A stretch of 64,000 nt of DNA from Marinisporobacter sp. (GCA_025210525.1 JAOARP010000047.1:310001-374000); one strand, 5' to 3'. Numbered from the stretch's first letter, positions 7,892-16,817 are shown. Translations and numbers: made by a program. The notes: a model not told the origin generated them from the sequence alone.

Positions 7892-8178
7892 ATATTTTTT
7901 ATATTTTCCTTATCTTTTATCATCCATCTACTTACTACATATACAATAACAATGCTCATCATTGACGTCAAGAGTGCAAATACAAATGCTTTTAAACCAA
8001 TATTTTTAACATTATTTAATAAGGATTTATTTAATCCTATTGTTGCTCCCATAGTAAACAATAAAATCATAACTCCTACAACTTGTAGTTTTCCATTATA
8101 GTTTCTGATTTTTTCAGACAAATTGCCTTTTGCACCTATCATCATTCCACCTAACAAAAATACTAAAATCTTCCACAT
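7888..8178 (-). CDS. LysO lysine exporter, N-terminal-type subunit (DUF340 part)
   Basis: 96 residues with three membrane helices: WKILVFLLGGMMIGA, LQVVGVMILLFTMGATIGLNKSL and LKAFVFALLTSMMSIVIVYVVSR. FTMGATIGLNKSLLNNV corresponds to the first half of E. coli LysO (YbjE), where it is fused to the part encoded here by the preceding gene. LysO exports L-lysine and confers thialysine resistance in E. coli. Here the transporter is split over two genes with the C-terminal part first. The two small proteins presumably assemble in the membrane. Confidence 0.75.
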   Translation of the reverse strand: MWKILVFLLGGMMIGAKGNLSEKIRNYNGKLQVVGVMILLFTMGATIGLNKSLLNNVKNIGLKAFVFALLTSMMSIVIVYVVSRWMIKDKENIKNI

Positions 8179-8217
8179 AAAATTCCTCCTAAACCTTCCT
8201 CATTCTTATTTCTTTCA

Positions 8218-8814
8218 CTAAAAAGAATAAAAAAACGGCACTAGAATAGGTACTAAAAATGTTAATATCATACCATTTAATAAAGATACTACAACAACTT
8301 CTGTACAAGTATTTTTCGAGATCATAGGCAATGCAGAATCCATAGAAGTAGCTCCTGCTGGTGCAATAGTCGTGTAAAAATTTAAATACTCTGCAATATA
8401 TGGGATAGAGATCATACTGATTGTCCACCTAAAGATATTCGTTAAAAATGCAATTGTTCCTATTTCAACATTGTGAAGATTTGTCAATATAATTCCTGAT
8501 AAACTTGCCCACCCAAAGCCTGATGCAATAGCAAAGCTAATATTCATAGGAATGTGAAAAATCAATCCTGCAAGACATCCTCCCCCCAAGCTACCTACTA
8601 TAATTCCTACGGGTATATATATAATCAATTTTCCATATTTCCTAAGATTTTTAAACATGTGTTTATTTAACCCTATATCTATTCCTATAAAAAAAATGAT
8701 CCCATTTAATATAATTGACATGGCTTGATTCATATGTGGTAAAAAGCTATCTGGAATGAAAAAACATCCTGCTATTATTCCAAATAGCATAGAAAATAAA
8801 CTTAATCTAGTCAT
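8218..8814 (-). CDS. lysO: LysO lysine exporter, C-terminal-type subunit
   Basis: 198 residues, about six membrane helices. Diagnostic LysO segments: IIFFIGIDIGLNKHMFKNL, the helix motif IASGFGWASLSGIILT (nearly identical to the E. coli protein) and AGATSMDSALPMISKNT. Known family function is export of L-lysine and its toxic analogue thialysine. It follows the ElaA-like acetyltransferase by 10 bp and precedes the DUF340 partner by 39 bp. Export plus acetylation under one MarR repressor suggests detoxification of an amino acid or analogue (inference). Confidence 0.85.
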   Translation of the reverse strand: MTRLSLFSMLFGIIAGCFFIPDSFLPHMNQAMSIILNGIIFFIGIDIGLNKHMFKNLRKYGKLIIYIPVGIIVGSLGGGCLAGLIFHIPMNISFAIASGFGWASLSGIILTNLHNVEIGTIAFLTNIFRWTISMISIPYIAEYLNFYTTIAPAGATSMDSALPMISKNTCTEVVVVSLLNGMILTFLVPILVPFFYSF

Positions 8815-8824
8815 ACTTTTTCTC

Positions 8825-9277
8825 CTAACAGGTAGCAGCTTTATATATCATTTCTACATGAGGTATACCATCTTCTAAATATACTTCTGAAGCAATCATA
8901 AATCCTAAGCTTTTGTAAAAATCAAGCAAATATTTCTGAGCTGAAATTCTAATTTCTTTTTCATTCAAGTGTTCTTCTATAAAATCAATGGCTTTTACTA
9001 ATAGCTCTCTTGCCAATCCTTTTCCACGATGTTTTTGATCCACCAAAACTCTTCCTATAGAAATTTCATTATAAGAAACTCCTCTTTCTAAAATTCTCAA
9101 ATAAGCAACCATTTTCTCATTCTCTATACCCAATAAATGATATGCTTTTTTGTCTTTTTCATCGCAATCTTGATAAATACAATTTTGTTCTATCACAAAT
9201 ACTTCATTTCTCATTCTTAAAATTTCATACAACTCTTCTACCTTTAATTCTTCAAACTTTTTTATTTGAAAATCCAA
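8825..9277 (-). CDS. ElaA-like GNAT acetyltransferase
   Basis: 150 residues starting at TTG 9277; AAAGGAGG lies 8 nt upstream, so the TTG is well supported. The N-terminal pattern LYEILRMRNEVFVIEQNCIYQDCDEKD is the ElaA/GNAT signature. The acetyl-CoA loop is VDQKHRGKGLARELL, and the C-terminal YKSLGF closes the fold. First gene of the operon with lysO, marR and another GNAT. Expression is set by the two-operator promoter just upstream. Substrate unknown; another ElaA-like protein lies at 27.7 kb. Confidence 0.87.
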   Translation of the reverse strand: MDFQIKKFEELKVEELYEILRMRNEVFVIEQNCIYQDCDEKDKKAYHLLGIENEKMVAYLRILERGVSYNEISIGRVLVDQKHRGKGLARELLVKAIDFIEEHLNEKEIRISAQKYLLDFYKSLGFMIASEVYLEDGIPHVEMIYKAATC

Positions 9278-9310
9278 TTTCTTCGCCTCCTTTTATTTTT
9301 ATTGCAAAAT

Positions 9311-9361
9311 ACTTGAAAGTTCAAGTTGATTTATTATAACAACATTTATTTGAAAGTTCAA
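9311..9361 (-). promoter_or_regulatory. Two-operator MarR promoter of the elaA-lysO-marR operon
   Basis: Two palindromes, ACTTGAAAGTTCAAGT (9311-9326) and TTGAAAGTTCAA (9350-9361), have centres 37 bp apart. On the minus strand the distal one contains the -35 TTGAAC, followed by 17 bp and a perfect TATAAT; the proximal one lies just downstream of the -10, over the expected start. The same geometry recurs at 52585-52640. Confidence 0.8.
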
Positions 9362-9387
9362 GCATTTTGAATTTCTTTTTATAAAAA

Positions 9388-9425
9388 AAAATCAAACCCT
9401 TTTATATAAAGAATTTGATTTTTTC
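9388..9425 (-). terminator. Terminator after the lytic transglycosylase gene
   Basis: AAAATCAAA and TTTGATTTT form the stem around an AT-rich loop, with U-tracts on both sides. It lies 3' of the gene at 9488 and upstream of the elaA promoter. Confidence 0.65.
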
Positions 9426-9487
9426 TATGTTTATATTTCAAAATGTAAATATGATTATTTCTACAAAATAGCAGCTTATTATCTCCA

Positions 9488-10006
9488 TTAATCTATTTTC
9501 AATTCTTCTTGATATTTTTCTTCATAGATTTTTTTCATAAATTCAATTGCATCAACATATCCTGGTTTACCCTCTGGGATTTCTTCTTTTGAAACTCCTC
9601 GATACCTCCATCCTTTAATAACAATTTCTTCATCACTATTTTCTTTTTGAAGCTTTCCTAAATACCAAACACCTATCTTAATATTTATATCTGCATCCTT
9701 TAAATCCTTCCACGAAAAATCTTCTATCCCCATTTCTTTTGCCCATTCTTCTCCTAACTCTCCTTTAATCTGCATAAGTCCTATTTTATCTTCTTTATCA
9801 CTAAACCAACTTATGAAATTATGAAAACCACTTTCTTGACGAATAATCGTTGCCACAAGGAATGGATCTACACCATATTCTTTTGAGTATTTTACAATTT
9901 CCTTCTCATAATCTAGCCTATAATCATCACTATTTTGTAAATTTATAAAAGTAACAACACCTAAAATTAATACTACAACTACCACAATACCTATTATTTT
10001 TTTCAT
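9488..10006 (-). CDS. Membrane-anchored lytic transglycosylase (SLT domain)
   Basis: 172 residues from ATG 10006; AGGAGG lies 8 nt upstream. An N-terminal membrane anchor (KKIIGIVVVVVLILGVVTFI) is followed by an SLT/lysozyme-like domain. The catalytic Glu lies in VATIIRQESGFHN, and IGLMQIKGELGEEWA replaces the usual GLMQ(I/L)MPxTA. Residues NIKIGVWYLGKL complete the family pattern. It cleaves the MurNAc-GlcNAc bond of peptidoglycan with anhydro-sugar formation. Close relatives occur next to spore or cell-wall genes in clostridia. Monocistronic here, terminated at 9388-9425. Confidence 0.88.
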   Translation of the reverse strand: MKKIIGIVVVVVLILGVVTFINLQNSDDYRLDYEKEIVKYSKEYGVDPFLVATIIRQESGFHNFISWFSDKEDKIGLMQIKGELGEEWAKEMGIEDFSWKDLKDADINIKIGVWYLGKLQKENSDEEIVIKGWRYRGVSKEEIPEGKPGYVDAIEFMKKIYEEKYQEELKID

Positions 10007-10119
10007 TTGCAATGCCTCCTTAAATTTTTAACCTCTTATGTTATCTATTATAAAAGGTCTACAATCCTTCAACTATCGAATTTCATTACATTTACCTTAC
10101 AAGCTTGTAATAATTTAAA

Positions 10120-10150
10120 CAAAAAAAGCCTGTTGTATAAACAACAAGCT
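10120..10150 (-). terminator. Terminator of the Bce-type operon
   Basis: On the minus strand AGCTTGTTGT, loop TTAT, ACAACAGGCT, then TTTTTTT. The permease stop codon lies within the stem. Confidence 0.85.
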
Positions 10151-12047
10151 ATCCTATATAACGCAACAAGTTCTTTATATATCGATGTCGAAGAATTAAA
10201 AAATAAATTACCTGCACCATCAAAAAACCTATCAATACCTTTAATACAGGAAAAACAATAGATGTAGAAAATAACATTTGTAAAGGCTTTAATGCAAAAG
10301 CCGTATGAATAAAGGCAATCACATAGGGAATAAAAAATAATACAGCCATTTGAACCGTTACGGCTCTTTTTATTTCTCCTTGAGTCATTCCAATCTTTGT
10401 CATATTTCTATATTTGTCCCTTTCCTGAGATAAATCCGCATACAATCTAAAATATAAAAAGCTCCCTGCTGCAATAAAAAATATGACACCCACGAAAAAT
10501 CCAATAAATAAAGTTAATCCTGATATTTGTTTATTTTCATAATATTCCTCTGCCATACTCCAAAAAATCCCTAAGAAATCCTTATCATCTTTTATCTTTA
10601 AAGCTATATCTAATGTTTTTTCCCAGTTTGGTATGAAGTATCCATAAAAATATTCTTTTTCTCCTAGATCTTCTACTTCTGAAAAAGTAGCATCATTCAC
10701 AACAAGAAGAGTACCTAATAATCCACGAGGGGTAATCGTTTCTTTTCCTAAACCCTTAAGTTCTATCTTAATATTACTATTTTTCACGATTATCTCGTTT
10801 TTGCTTAAAAGACTTTTCTCAAGAATTTGTTCAGAGTACTCTTTAAACTGAGGTACTATAAATCCTTCGTCATCCTTCATCCTTATTCTTTCAAGCCCTA
10901 AAATCTGTCCAATATGGTTATATTCTGAAAGCTTCATAATACTATAGCTATTATATGGATCTGTCTCATTACTCTTTTGTCCAATAGAAGTAATGGTTAC
11001 TTTTTCATATAGAATATTTTTTTCTTCTAATAGGCTTTCTAGTTTCTTTAAATTTTTTTCTATATTTTCATCTTCCTTTTGAGGAAAATAATTAAATGCA
11101 TAAATAAACTCTGTTTCTATTGTATTCTTGATTTGATAGTCCCAAAGGTATAGCGTAGCTATAGAAGTAAACGCCACTGCTGATACAATACTTACTAAAA
11201 AAAGAATCCTTGCATTATCCTTTATCCTATAGGATAAATCTGAAATCCAAAGAATATTAGTTCGTTTCATATAGAACTTTCTATTCTTTTTTAAGAACCC
11301 AATAAGAAATACACTTAATTGAGAAAAAAAGAAAAATGTTCCCACAGTAACGATTAATATAACAGGTACAATCAGCATAGTCAGAGTATGTCCATTTGCC
11401 GTATAAGCTAGAAAATATCCTCCTAACAATAATATACCTGCAAGCATTGATAATACAATAGATGCTTTTGGCTCTTTTTTAGGCTTTCTTGAACCCTTAA
11501 GGAGTTCAATGATCTTATTTACTCTTATAAAACCAATCGTAAAGGCTGAAATACAAAAAAATAAAATAAAAAAGGATATACTCGTTAAACCTATAGCTTT
11601 TCCAGGGAAATAAAAAGATAAAGAATGAATCATCAAAAGCTTTGCAGCCATTAATAAAAATAACTTCAAAAATACAAAGCCTATAAAAAGTCCCATAATG
11701 ATTGAACACACGCCTATCATCATATTTTCCATAAAAACCAATCCATTTAATTGCTTCCTTGATATTCCTAAAATCATATAGGTTCCAAATTCATTATTTC
11801 TTGCTTTTAGAAATGTCCCTACTGAATATAAAACAAAAAGAAACGAGAAAACAAAAATAATGATTTCTGCTGAGAGCATACCATTTTTAACTGCATTTTT
11901 TAGAGGGGTATTCTCTACTTCTGGATGAAACATAAAGCTTGCGAAGGTAAAGAAAATCATTACAGAAAATGCACTACTCAAAAAATAAGCTGCATATGCA
12001 TTTCTATTTCTAAATATATTTTTAAAGGCGAATTGACGAAAGGTCAT
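10149..12047 (-). CDS. BceB-type ABC transporter permease (peptide sensing and resistance)
   Basis: 632 residues. It follows the BceB plan: ten membrane helices (1 + 3 + 4 + 2 arrangement) with FtsX-like domains near residues 60-180 and 510-620, and a large extracellular domain between helices 7 and 8 (about residues 305-495). The start MTFRQFAFKNIFRNRNAYAAYFLSSAFSVMIFF is typical. Such permeases free the lipid II cycle from peptide antibiotics and pass the signal to a partner kinase. ATG has GGAGGGG upstream; it overlaps the ATPase gene by 26 bp. Specific peptide not predictable. Confidence 0.9.
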   Translation of the reverse strand: MTFRQFAFKNIFRNRNAYAAYFLSSAFSVMIFFTFASFMFHPEVENTPLKNAVKNGMLSAEIIIFVFSFLFVLYSVGTFLKARNNEFGTYMILGISRKQLNGLVFMENMMIGVCSIIMGLFIGFVFLKLFLLMAAKLLMIHSLSFYFPGKAIGLTSISFFILFFCISAFTIGFIRVNKIIELLKGSRKPKKEPKASIVLSMLAGILLLGGYFLAYTANGHTLTMLIVPVILIVTVGTFFFFSQLSVFLIGFLKKNRKFYMKRTNILWISDLSYRIKDNARILFLVSIVSAVAFTSIATLYLWDYQIKNTIETEFIYAFNYFPQKEDENIEKNLKKLESLLEEKNILYEKVTITSIGQKSNETDPYNSYSIMKLSEYNHIGQILGLERIRMKDDEGFIVPQFKEYSEQILEKSLLSKNEIIVKNSNIKIELKGLGKETITPRGLLGTLLVVNDATFSEVEDLGEKEYFYGYFIPNWEKTLDIALKIKDDKDFLGIFWSMAEEYYENKQISGLTLFIGFFVGVIFFIAAGSFLYFRLYADLSQERDKYRNMTKIGMTQGEIKRAVTVQMAVLFFIPYVIAFIHTAFALKPLQMLFSTSIVFPVLKVLIGFLMVQVIYFLILRHRYIKNLLRYIG

Positions 12048-12792
12048 GATGATCCCCTCCTAACAATGCAAGTACATCCATAATCTGTCCAAAAAACTTT
12101 TGACGACTTTCTCCTCTATGAATCTCATTATAAATTTCTCCATCCTTAATAAAGAGAACACGATGACAATAGCTTGCAGCCAACGGATCGTGAGTTACCA
12201 TCATTGTCGTAACCTGATCTAGGTGATTAATTTCTTCAAAAATTTTCATTACATCCTTCGAAGCCTTAGAATCTAGATTTCCTGTAGGTTCATCTGCTAA
12301 CAATAAAGAAGGAGCATGAACAATAGCACGAGCAATAGCAGCCCTTTGAGCTTGCCCTCCTGATACTTCATACGTTCTTTTGTGAAGAATTTCTTGAATA
12401 CCCAGTCTCTTTGATACCATCTCTAGCTTTTCATCCATTTCAGACAAACTATAGCCATCTAAGGTTAAGGGCAATACAATATTTTCCCCTATGGTCAATG
12501 TATCTAATAAATTATAATCTTGAAACACAAATCCAAGTTCACGACGTCTGAATAAAGCAAGTTCTGAACCCTTTAGCTTATGTGGGTTTTTATCATTTAA
12601 TAATACTTCTCCTGATGTAGGATGATCGATGGTTGAAACCATATTCAAAAGAGTTGTTTTCCCACTTCCAGAGGGACCCATCACGCCTACAAATTCTCCT
12701 TTTTCTATGGTTAGGTGAATATTCCTCAGTGCACAAAAGGGAACTTTCGTCCCATAAATTTTTCCGATTTCTTTTAGTTTTAAAATAGACAT
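12022..12792 (-). CDS. BceA-type ABC transporter ATP-binding protein
   Basis: 256 residues from the ATG at 12792 (a GGAAA-type site precedes it; a longer in-frame start at 12813 is less likely). Walker A GPSGSGKTT, Q-loop FVFQDYNLLD, signature VSGGQAQRAAIARA, Walker B LLLADEPTGNLD, switch His VTHDP. The sequence class is MacB/LolD/BceA, and pairing with a 632-residue FtsX-type permease and an intramembrane kinase defines the Bce module. Cytoplasmic ATPase that powers the permease at 10149. Confidence 0.93.
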   Translation of the reverse strand: MSILKLKEIGKIYGTKVPFCALRNIHLTIEKGEFVGVMGPSGSGKTTLLNMVSTIDHPTSGEVLLNDKNPHKLKGSELALFRRRELGFVFQDYNLLDTLTIGENIVLPLTLDGYSLSEMDEKLEMVSKRLGIQEILHKRTYEVSGGQAQRAAIARAIVHAPSLLLADEPTGNLDSKASKDVMKIFEEINHLDQVTTMMVTHDPLAASYCHRVLFIKDGEIYNEIHRGESRQKFFGQIMDVLALLGGDHHDLSSIRL

Positions 12793-12899
12793 AAGCTTAT
12801 TTCCTTTCCTCATATAAATTTATTTTCTATCATGCTTTCTTCTATTTTATTTATTCTGTGCACTAAGTTCTATTGATTTATATTTCATAAACCTTACAA

Positions 12900-13889
12900 T
12901 CATGTAATGTTTCCATTTTTAAAAATAATTCGTATAGCGGTTCCCTCCATTATCTCTGATTCTATCTCAATTTTATGATCTAACTTTTCACAAACCTTTC
13001 TTACTAAATACAACCCCATTCCTGTAGATTCTCCAAAATCCCTTCCATTTTCTCCTGTATAAAAGGCTTCAAAAACTCTTTTTATATCTGATTTAGGAAT
13101 CCCTACCCCCTTATCCTTCACTTCTAATACTCTATATTGACCCTTTACATAAGAATAAATGAAAATCTTTTTATTATTTTCTTTGCTATATCGTATAGCA
13201 TTTGTTAAGAGCTGTTGTAAGATAAATTTAATCCACTTTTCATCTGAGTAAATAACAGCTCCTTCTTCTATATGTACCTCTGGATATACCCTCTTACGAA
13301 TAAACAATCTTTTTAATTCATTTACTACTTCTAGGGCTAAGGGCTTCAATAAAATTTTATCCACATGAAAATCCTGTTGAAAATCATCTAACCGTGCCAT
13401 ATACAAAGCCATATTTAATCCACTATTAAGCCGCTCCACTTCTTCTCTAATATTTTCCATAGGTAACTCATCTTCATTTTCTTGAATAATCAATTGAATC
13501 ACAGAAAGAGGGGTTTTCATCTGATGCACCCATTGATTCATAAACATAAGATGCTCCTTTTGATTCCTTGTATAATTTTGAAGCTGATTTTGATATAAAT
13601 AATACTGCTGTTTTAATAATTCATCTAACCCTTGATCAAGAGGTGTACTTCCTTCTGATGATAAATATTCTTCCAAAGTACTAGGGGGCTTACTCAATCG
13701 CTTATAAAAATTTTTATGAGTATAATAACGATATACTAAATAACATCCTAAAAAGAAAATCGTTAAAAAATAGAAATAATATAAATGATCTTCAAAGCCT
13801 CCCATCCATTGATACAACCCAACTAAAAAGATCATATTAAAAATATATAAAACACAAAGGGATAACTGATCTTTAAAAAATAATTTCAT
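12900..13889 (-). CDS. BceS-type intramembrane-sensing histidine kinase
   Basis: 329 residues from the ATG at 13889, which overlaps the response-regulator stop as TAATG (coupled). Two membrane helices with a minimal extracellular loop (about 10-60), then a dimerisation/H-box FMNQWVHQMKTPLSVIQL with the phospho-His, and an HATPase domain (N-box FILQQLLTNAIRYSKEN, DKGVGIPKSD, GESTGMGLYLVRKV). The missing sensor domain is typical of kinases that read their BceAB transporter instead of the peptide. Separated from the ATPase gene by about 110 bp, room for an autoregulated promoter. Confidence 0.92.
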   Translation of the reverse strand: MKLFFKDQLSLCVLYIFNMIFLVGLYQWMGGFEDHLYYFYFLTIFFLGCYLVYRYYTHKNFYKRLSKPPSTLEEYLSSEGSTPLDQGLDELLKQQYYLYQNQLQNYTRNQKEHLMFMNQWVHQMKTPLSVIQLIIQENEDELPMENIREEVERLNSGLNMALYMARLDDFQQDFHVDKILLKPLALEVVNELKRLFIRKRVYPEVHIEEGAVIYSDEKWIKFILQQLLTNAIRYSKENNKKIFIYSYVKGQYRVLEVKDKGVGIPKSDIKRVFEAFYTGENGRDFGESTGMGLYLVRKVCEKLDHKIEIESEIMEGTAIRIIFKNGNIT

Positions 13890-14590
13890 TATGCATTCCC
13901 CCAAGTAATATGGATTCGATATCCTGCACCACGAACTGTCTCAATAGCTCCTCCAATACCCAACTCTAAGAGTCTTTTTCGAAGACGTGTAACATTTACA
14001 TTCAATGTATTTTCTTCCACAAAGCTTTGATCATCCCATAGCCTTTCTAATAAATATTCCCTGCTAGCTACTCGAGGATATTTTTTCATCAACGCTTCTA
14101 ATAACACGGCTTCTTTTTTTGCAAGTAATATACTTTCTTCTTTGAATTGTACTTCTAATCTTTCTGGAAATAAAGTAAGCTCTCTTATTTCAATAGTTCT
14201 TTCTTTTGTTGGCACTGCATAGCTTCCATAACATCGCCTCAGCTGACTTCTTATTTTTGCCATTACCACTTCATAATAAAAAGGCTTTGTAATATAGTCA
14301 TCTCCCCCACTTTCTATTGCCATAACCTGCTCCATTTCTCCCGAACGTGCAGAAATAAAAATAATAGGACAAGTAGAATTTTGTCTGATTTTTCTACACC
14401 AATAATATCCATCATATTTCGGTAAATTCACATCTAAAAGAACAATGTGAGGCTGCATCTTTTGAAAAGTTTCCATAATTCCATCAAAATCTTTTACTAT
14501 ATTTGCTTCGTATCCATATTTTTCAATATGTGAGCCTAAAAGCTTTGCAATATTCATATCATCTTCTACAATCATAATTTTGTAATTCAT
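13889..14590 (-). CDS. BceR-type OmpR-family response regulator
   Basis: 233 residues. Receiver domain with acidic pair EDD (9-11), phospho-Asp in HIVLLDVNLP (about 53), Thr/Ser in IFISARS and Lys in DDYITKPF. C-terminal winged helix (about 130-230) ending RGAGYRI. The ATG is preceded by GAGAGGA. It probably activates the bceAB genes downstream on phosphorylation by the kinase at 12900. First gene of the module. Confidence 0.93.
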   Translation of the reverse strand: MNYKIMIVEDDMNIAKLLGSHIEKYGYEANIVKDFDGIMETFQKMQPHIVLLDVNLPKYDGYYWCRKIRQNSTCPIIFISARSGEMEQVMAIESGGDDYITKPFYYEVVMAKIRSQLRRCYGSYAVPTKERTIEIRELTLFPERLEVQFKEESILLAKKEAVLLEALMKKYPRVASREYLLERLWDDQSFVEENTLNVNVTRLRKRLLELGIGGAIETVRGAGYRIHITWGNA

Positions 14591-14762
14591 ATATTGTTCA
14601 TCCTCTCTATGGATATTTTTCCAAAATTACAACTTCTACCCATTTATTTAATTAAAGCTACTCTATCCATATACATGAATTCCTCATTTTAGAAGTTTAT
14701 ATATTTTATTATTATTTTGATTGTATCAATTTTCAATACACCCTTCAATCTCTAGAGAGAAA

Positions 14763-14789
14763 ACATGTATGATTTTTATCCATACATGT
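14763..14789 (-). terminator. ACATGTATG inverted-repeat hairpin
   Basis: ACATGTATG (14763-14771) and CATACATGT (14781-14789) form a perfect 9-bp stem with a 9-base loop. On the minus strand it is followed by TTTTCTCTC, a weak U-tract, 3' of the small ORF at 14819. A related but weaker hairpin with the same ACATGT arms lies at 26633-26659. Confidence 0.5.
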
Positions 14790-14818
14790 CAGCCTGTAGA
14801 AAAAGTCTAAGAAATTCC

Positions 14819-15040
14819 TTAAAACCCCCTATATTTACAAAACACTAATCGATGAAGAAATTCGTCCAGTTCTACCTTATACAAGACCAAGGGAATCAAA
14901 AGAGTTAATATAAGGACAATAAAAAAACTCAAAGTCCAAGCATTGATTGCTTTCACATGCCATAATCTTAAAAAAATGACAAACAGGATATGGAGAAAAA
15001 GAAGAAATCCTCCATATTCTTTATTAATTTTTCCGTTCAT
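14819..15040 (-). CDS. Small two-helix membrane protein, unknown
   Basis: 73 residues: a short polar start (NGKINKEYGG), two membrane helices (FLLFLHILFVIFLRLWHV and WTLSFFIVLILTLLIPLVLY), then a charged tail. The ribosome binding site is poor (TTTTTGGA before the ATG), so translation is uncertain. It stands alone between the Bce module and the Sfp gene, followed by a hairpin. No family recognised. Confidence 0.4.
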   Translation of the reverse strand: MNGKINKEYGGFLLFLHILFVIFLRLWHVKAINAWTLSFFIVLILTLLIPLVLYKVELDEFLHRLVFCKYRGF

Positions 15041-15203
15041 TCCAAAAATCTATGAAAAAATGATAAAAATCCATAGTACACTTACAATGCACCATCAATA
15101 TATCTTTCACTGTTATTTTATTTCCATACCTTTACTTTATTAGTTATCTGCAGATCTTAAATTTAATAATTTCCTAAAAAACAAAAAATAGTTTCACAAT
15201 TAC

Positions 15204-15887
15204 CTATTTACTTCCCTCTATAAAAACAAGAAACTCTTCCAAATTCATCAGTTGTATTGTTTTAGGAAATTGATTGTTATAAGCACAGACAGACAATTTA
15301 TAACCTGTATCGATGTCATATTGCATACAATGATAACGTTTATCACTAATGATATCCCATTGCCCTTCATTACTCACACAGCTAAATGTATCTAAAGAAA
15401 TGGATAGACCTCGTCCATCCGCTTTAATATAGCTCTCTTTTAATGTCCATAAATCATAGAAATACCCTAAACGTTGCTGTTCTTCTATTGCCATCAATGC
15501 CTCATACTCCTCTGATGAAAATAATCCCTTAGCTATGTCTATATCCATTAATTTAATCTGCTCAACATCAATACCAATAGGCTTTGTATCAATAGCACAC
15601 ACAATCCATTCTCCAGAGTGCGATATATTAAAATGTATATCCTCCTTATTAAGGATATATGGTTTGCCATAATCATTTTTTTTAAACATAATTGTATAGT
15701 TATTCATCTGATATCGTCTACATAATATACTTCTAATCATTATTTTTCCAATGATACTATTCTGAGCATCTTGCCACCGTCTATAATGCTTGATTTTATC
15801 TTGTTCAATAGGTGTAACCCATGAAATAAGTTGTTCAAAATCATTTCTATCTAATTGCCTATCACTATGCACAGCATAGATTTTCAT
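15204..15887 (-). CDS. Sfp-type 4'-phosphopantetheinyl transferase
   Basis: 227 residues. Signature motifs of the Sfp class: FNISHSGEWIVCAI (P2), PIGIDVEQIKLMD (magnesium-binding D and E) and FYDLWTLKESYIKADGRGLS (W-x-x-K-E-x-x-x-K). It transfers phosphopantetheine from CoA to carrier domains of NRPS or PKS enzymes, and possibly to ACPs. GGGAGGGG precedes the ATG. Next to it, to the right, are NRPS fragments and an ABC-2 exporter, so it looks like a survivor of a decayed natural-product cluster. Confidence 0.93.
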   Translation of the reverse strand: MKIYAVHSDRQLDRNDFEQLISWVTPIEQDKIKHYRRWQDAQNSIIGKIMIRSILCRRYQMNNYTIMFKKNDYGKPYILNKEDIHFNISHSGEWIVCAIDTKPIGIDVEQIKLMDIDIAKGLFSSEEYEALMAIEEQQRLGYFYDLWTLKESYIKADGRGLSISLDTFSCVSNEGQWDIISDKRYHCMQYDIDTGYKLSVCAYNNQFPKTIQLMNLEEFLVFIEGSK

Positions 15888-15951
15888 ATTAAACCCCTCC
15901 CTCTTATCTTGGTAGTATCAAGCTTTATACTGCCGTATTATTAATAAGATT

Positions 15952-16768
15952 GGTTCTAGTGCAAAAAATATTAAATGCTAGATTAATCCCTTTTCCAATT
16001 TTAATTTATGCCACTACACCAAATAACTTATTGATAAATTTAATTTCAGCAAGGGTACATTGATTTATATTATCGACCTGCCCTTTTTTTATCGTATGGA
16101 AAGTTTCATTCCTTTTAATTTTTTTCTTGCTGTATTAAAGGATTTAAATCCTAAGCTTGCTTTAATAATTTTTTTAATAAATCGATGATATTATTCTACA
16201 ATATTATTGAGATATTTGATTTGCCTAAACTTGGTGTTTATATTTAAGTTTACATTATCCTTTAAGTCCTTAATAGCTGTAGGATAAGCAGCATTTTTAT
16301 CAGTAGTAACTACTCTAGGCATCTTATTGTATGGAGGTCTTAAGACTTTTATAAAAAATCGGCAGCTTTTATATCTCTTTTTGTGCTTAGCATAAAATCT
16401 ATCGTAGCCCCATTAGAGTCTACTGCTCTATATAAATATGTTCATCTTCCTTTACTTTAATATATATCTCGTCAATTCGCCAAAAGTCTTTAGTTGGTTT
16501 CAAATATTTTCGCATTTTATTTTCCATTTCTGATCCATACTGATGAACCCATCTCATTATTGTTATATAATTAATATGTAGTCCTCCTTCTCGCATCATT
16601 TCTTCCAAATTTCTATAGTTCAAAAGATATTTTAGATACCAGCGAACACATAATAAAATTATTTCTGATTGATAATGTTTCCATTTGGAATAATTTGATA
16701 CCATGATAACAACTCCTGATCTTGTTTTTTTACTATGATATAGCATCATATTTTTTTGCGCCAGAGCC
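15952..16768 (-). mobile_element. Degenerate IS6-family element
   Basis: Terminal repeats GGTTCTAGTGCAAAAAA (from 15952) and its counterpart GGCTCTGGCGCAAAAAA (minus strand from 16768) match at 14 of 17 positions and resemble IS6 ends. The 817-bp length is normal for IS6. The internal transposase is broken. The flanks do not show an 8-bp duplication, suggesting rearrangement after insertion. The right end abuts the truncated IS3 copy. Confidence 0.8.
16100..16704 (-). pseudogene. IS6-family transposase, frameshifted
   Basis: A frame from ATG 16704 (AGGAG upstream) gives VSNYSKWKHYQSEIILLCVRWYL, the IS6 helix-turn-helix region, and WRIDEIYIKVKEDEHIYIE with the first catalytic Asp. A frameshift near 16435 moves the reading to LYRAVDSNGATIDFMLSTKRD, and further stops or shifts occur near 16350 and 16200. 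Later pieces still read TTDKNAAYPTAIKDL (second Asp region) and the terminal VEQ-HRFIKK pattern is interrupted by a stop. No active transposase can be made. Confidence 0.85.
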
Positions 16769-16817
16769 AAAATGTTGACAAGCCCCCTTATAGTTTATGC
16801 TTGAATGAAAAAGTGGC

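Noticed and set aside
8189-8428. Minus-strand frame overlapping the LysO subunit gene
   Set aside because: It is an alternative frame of the same strand without a ribosome site; the LysO frame carries clear family motifs.
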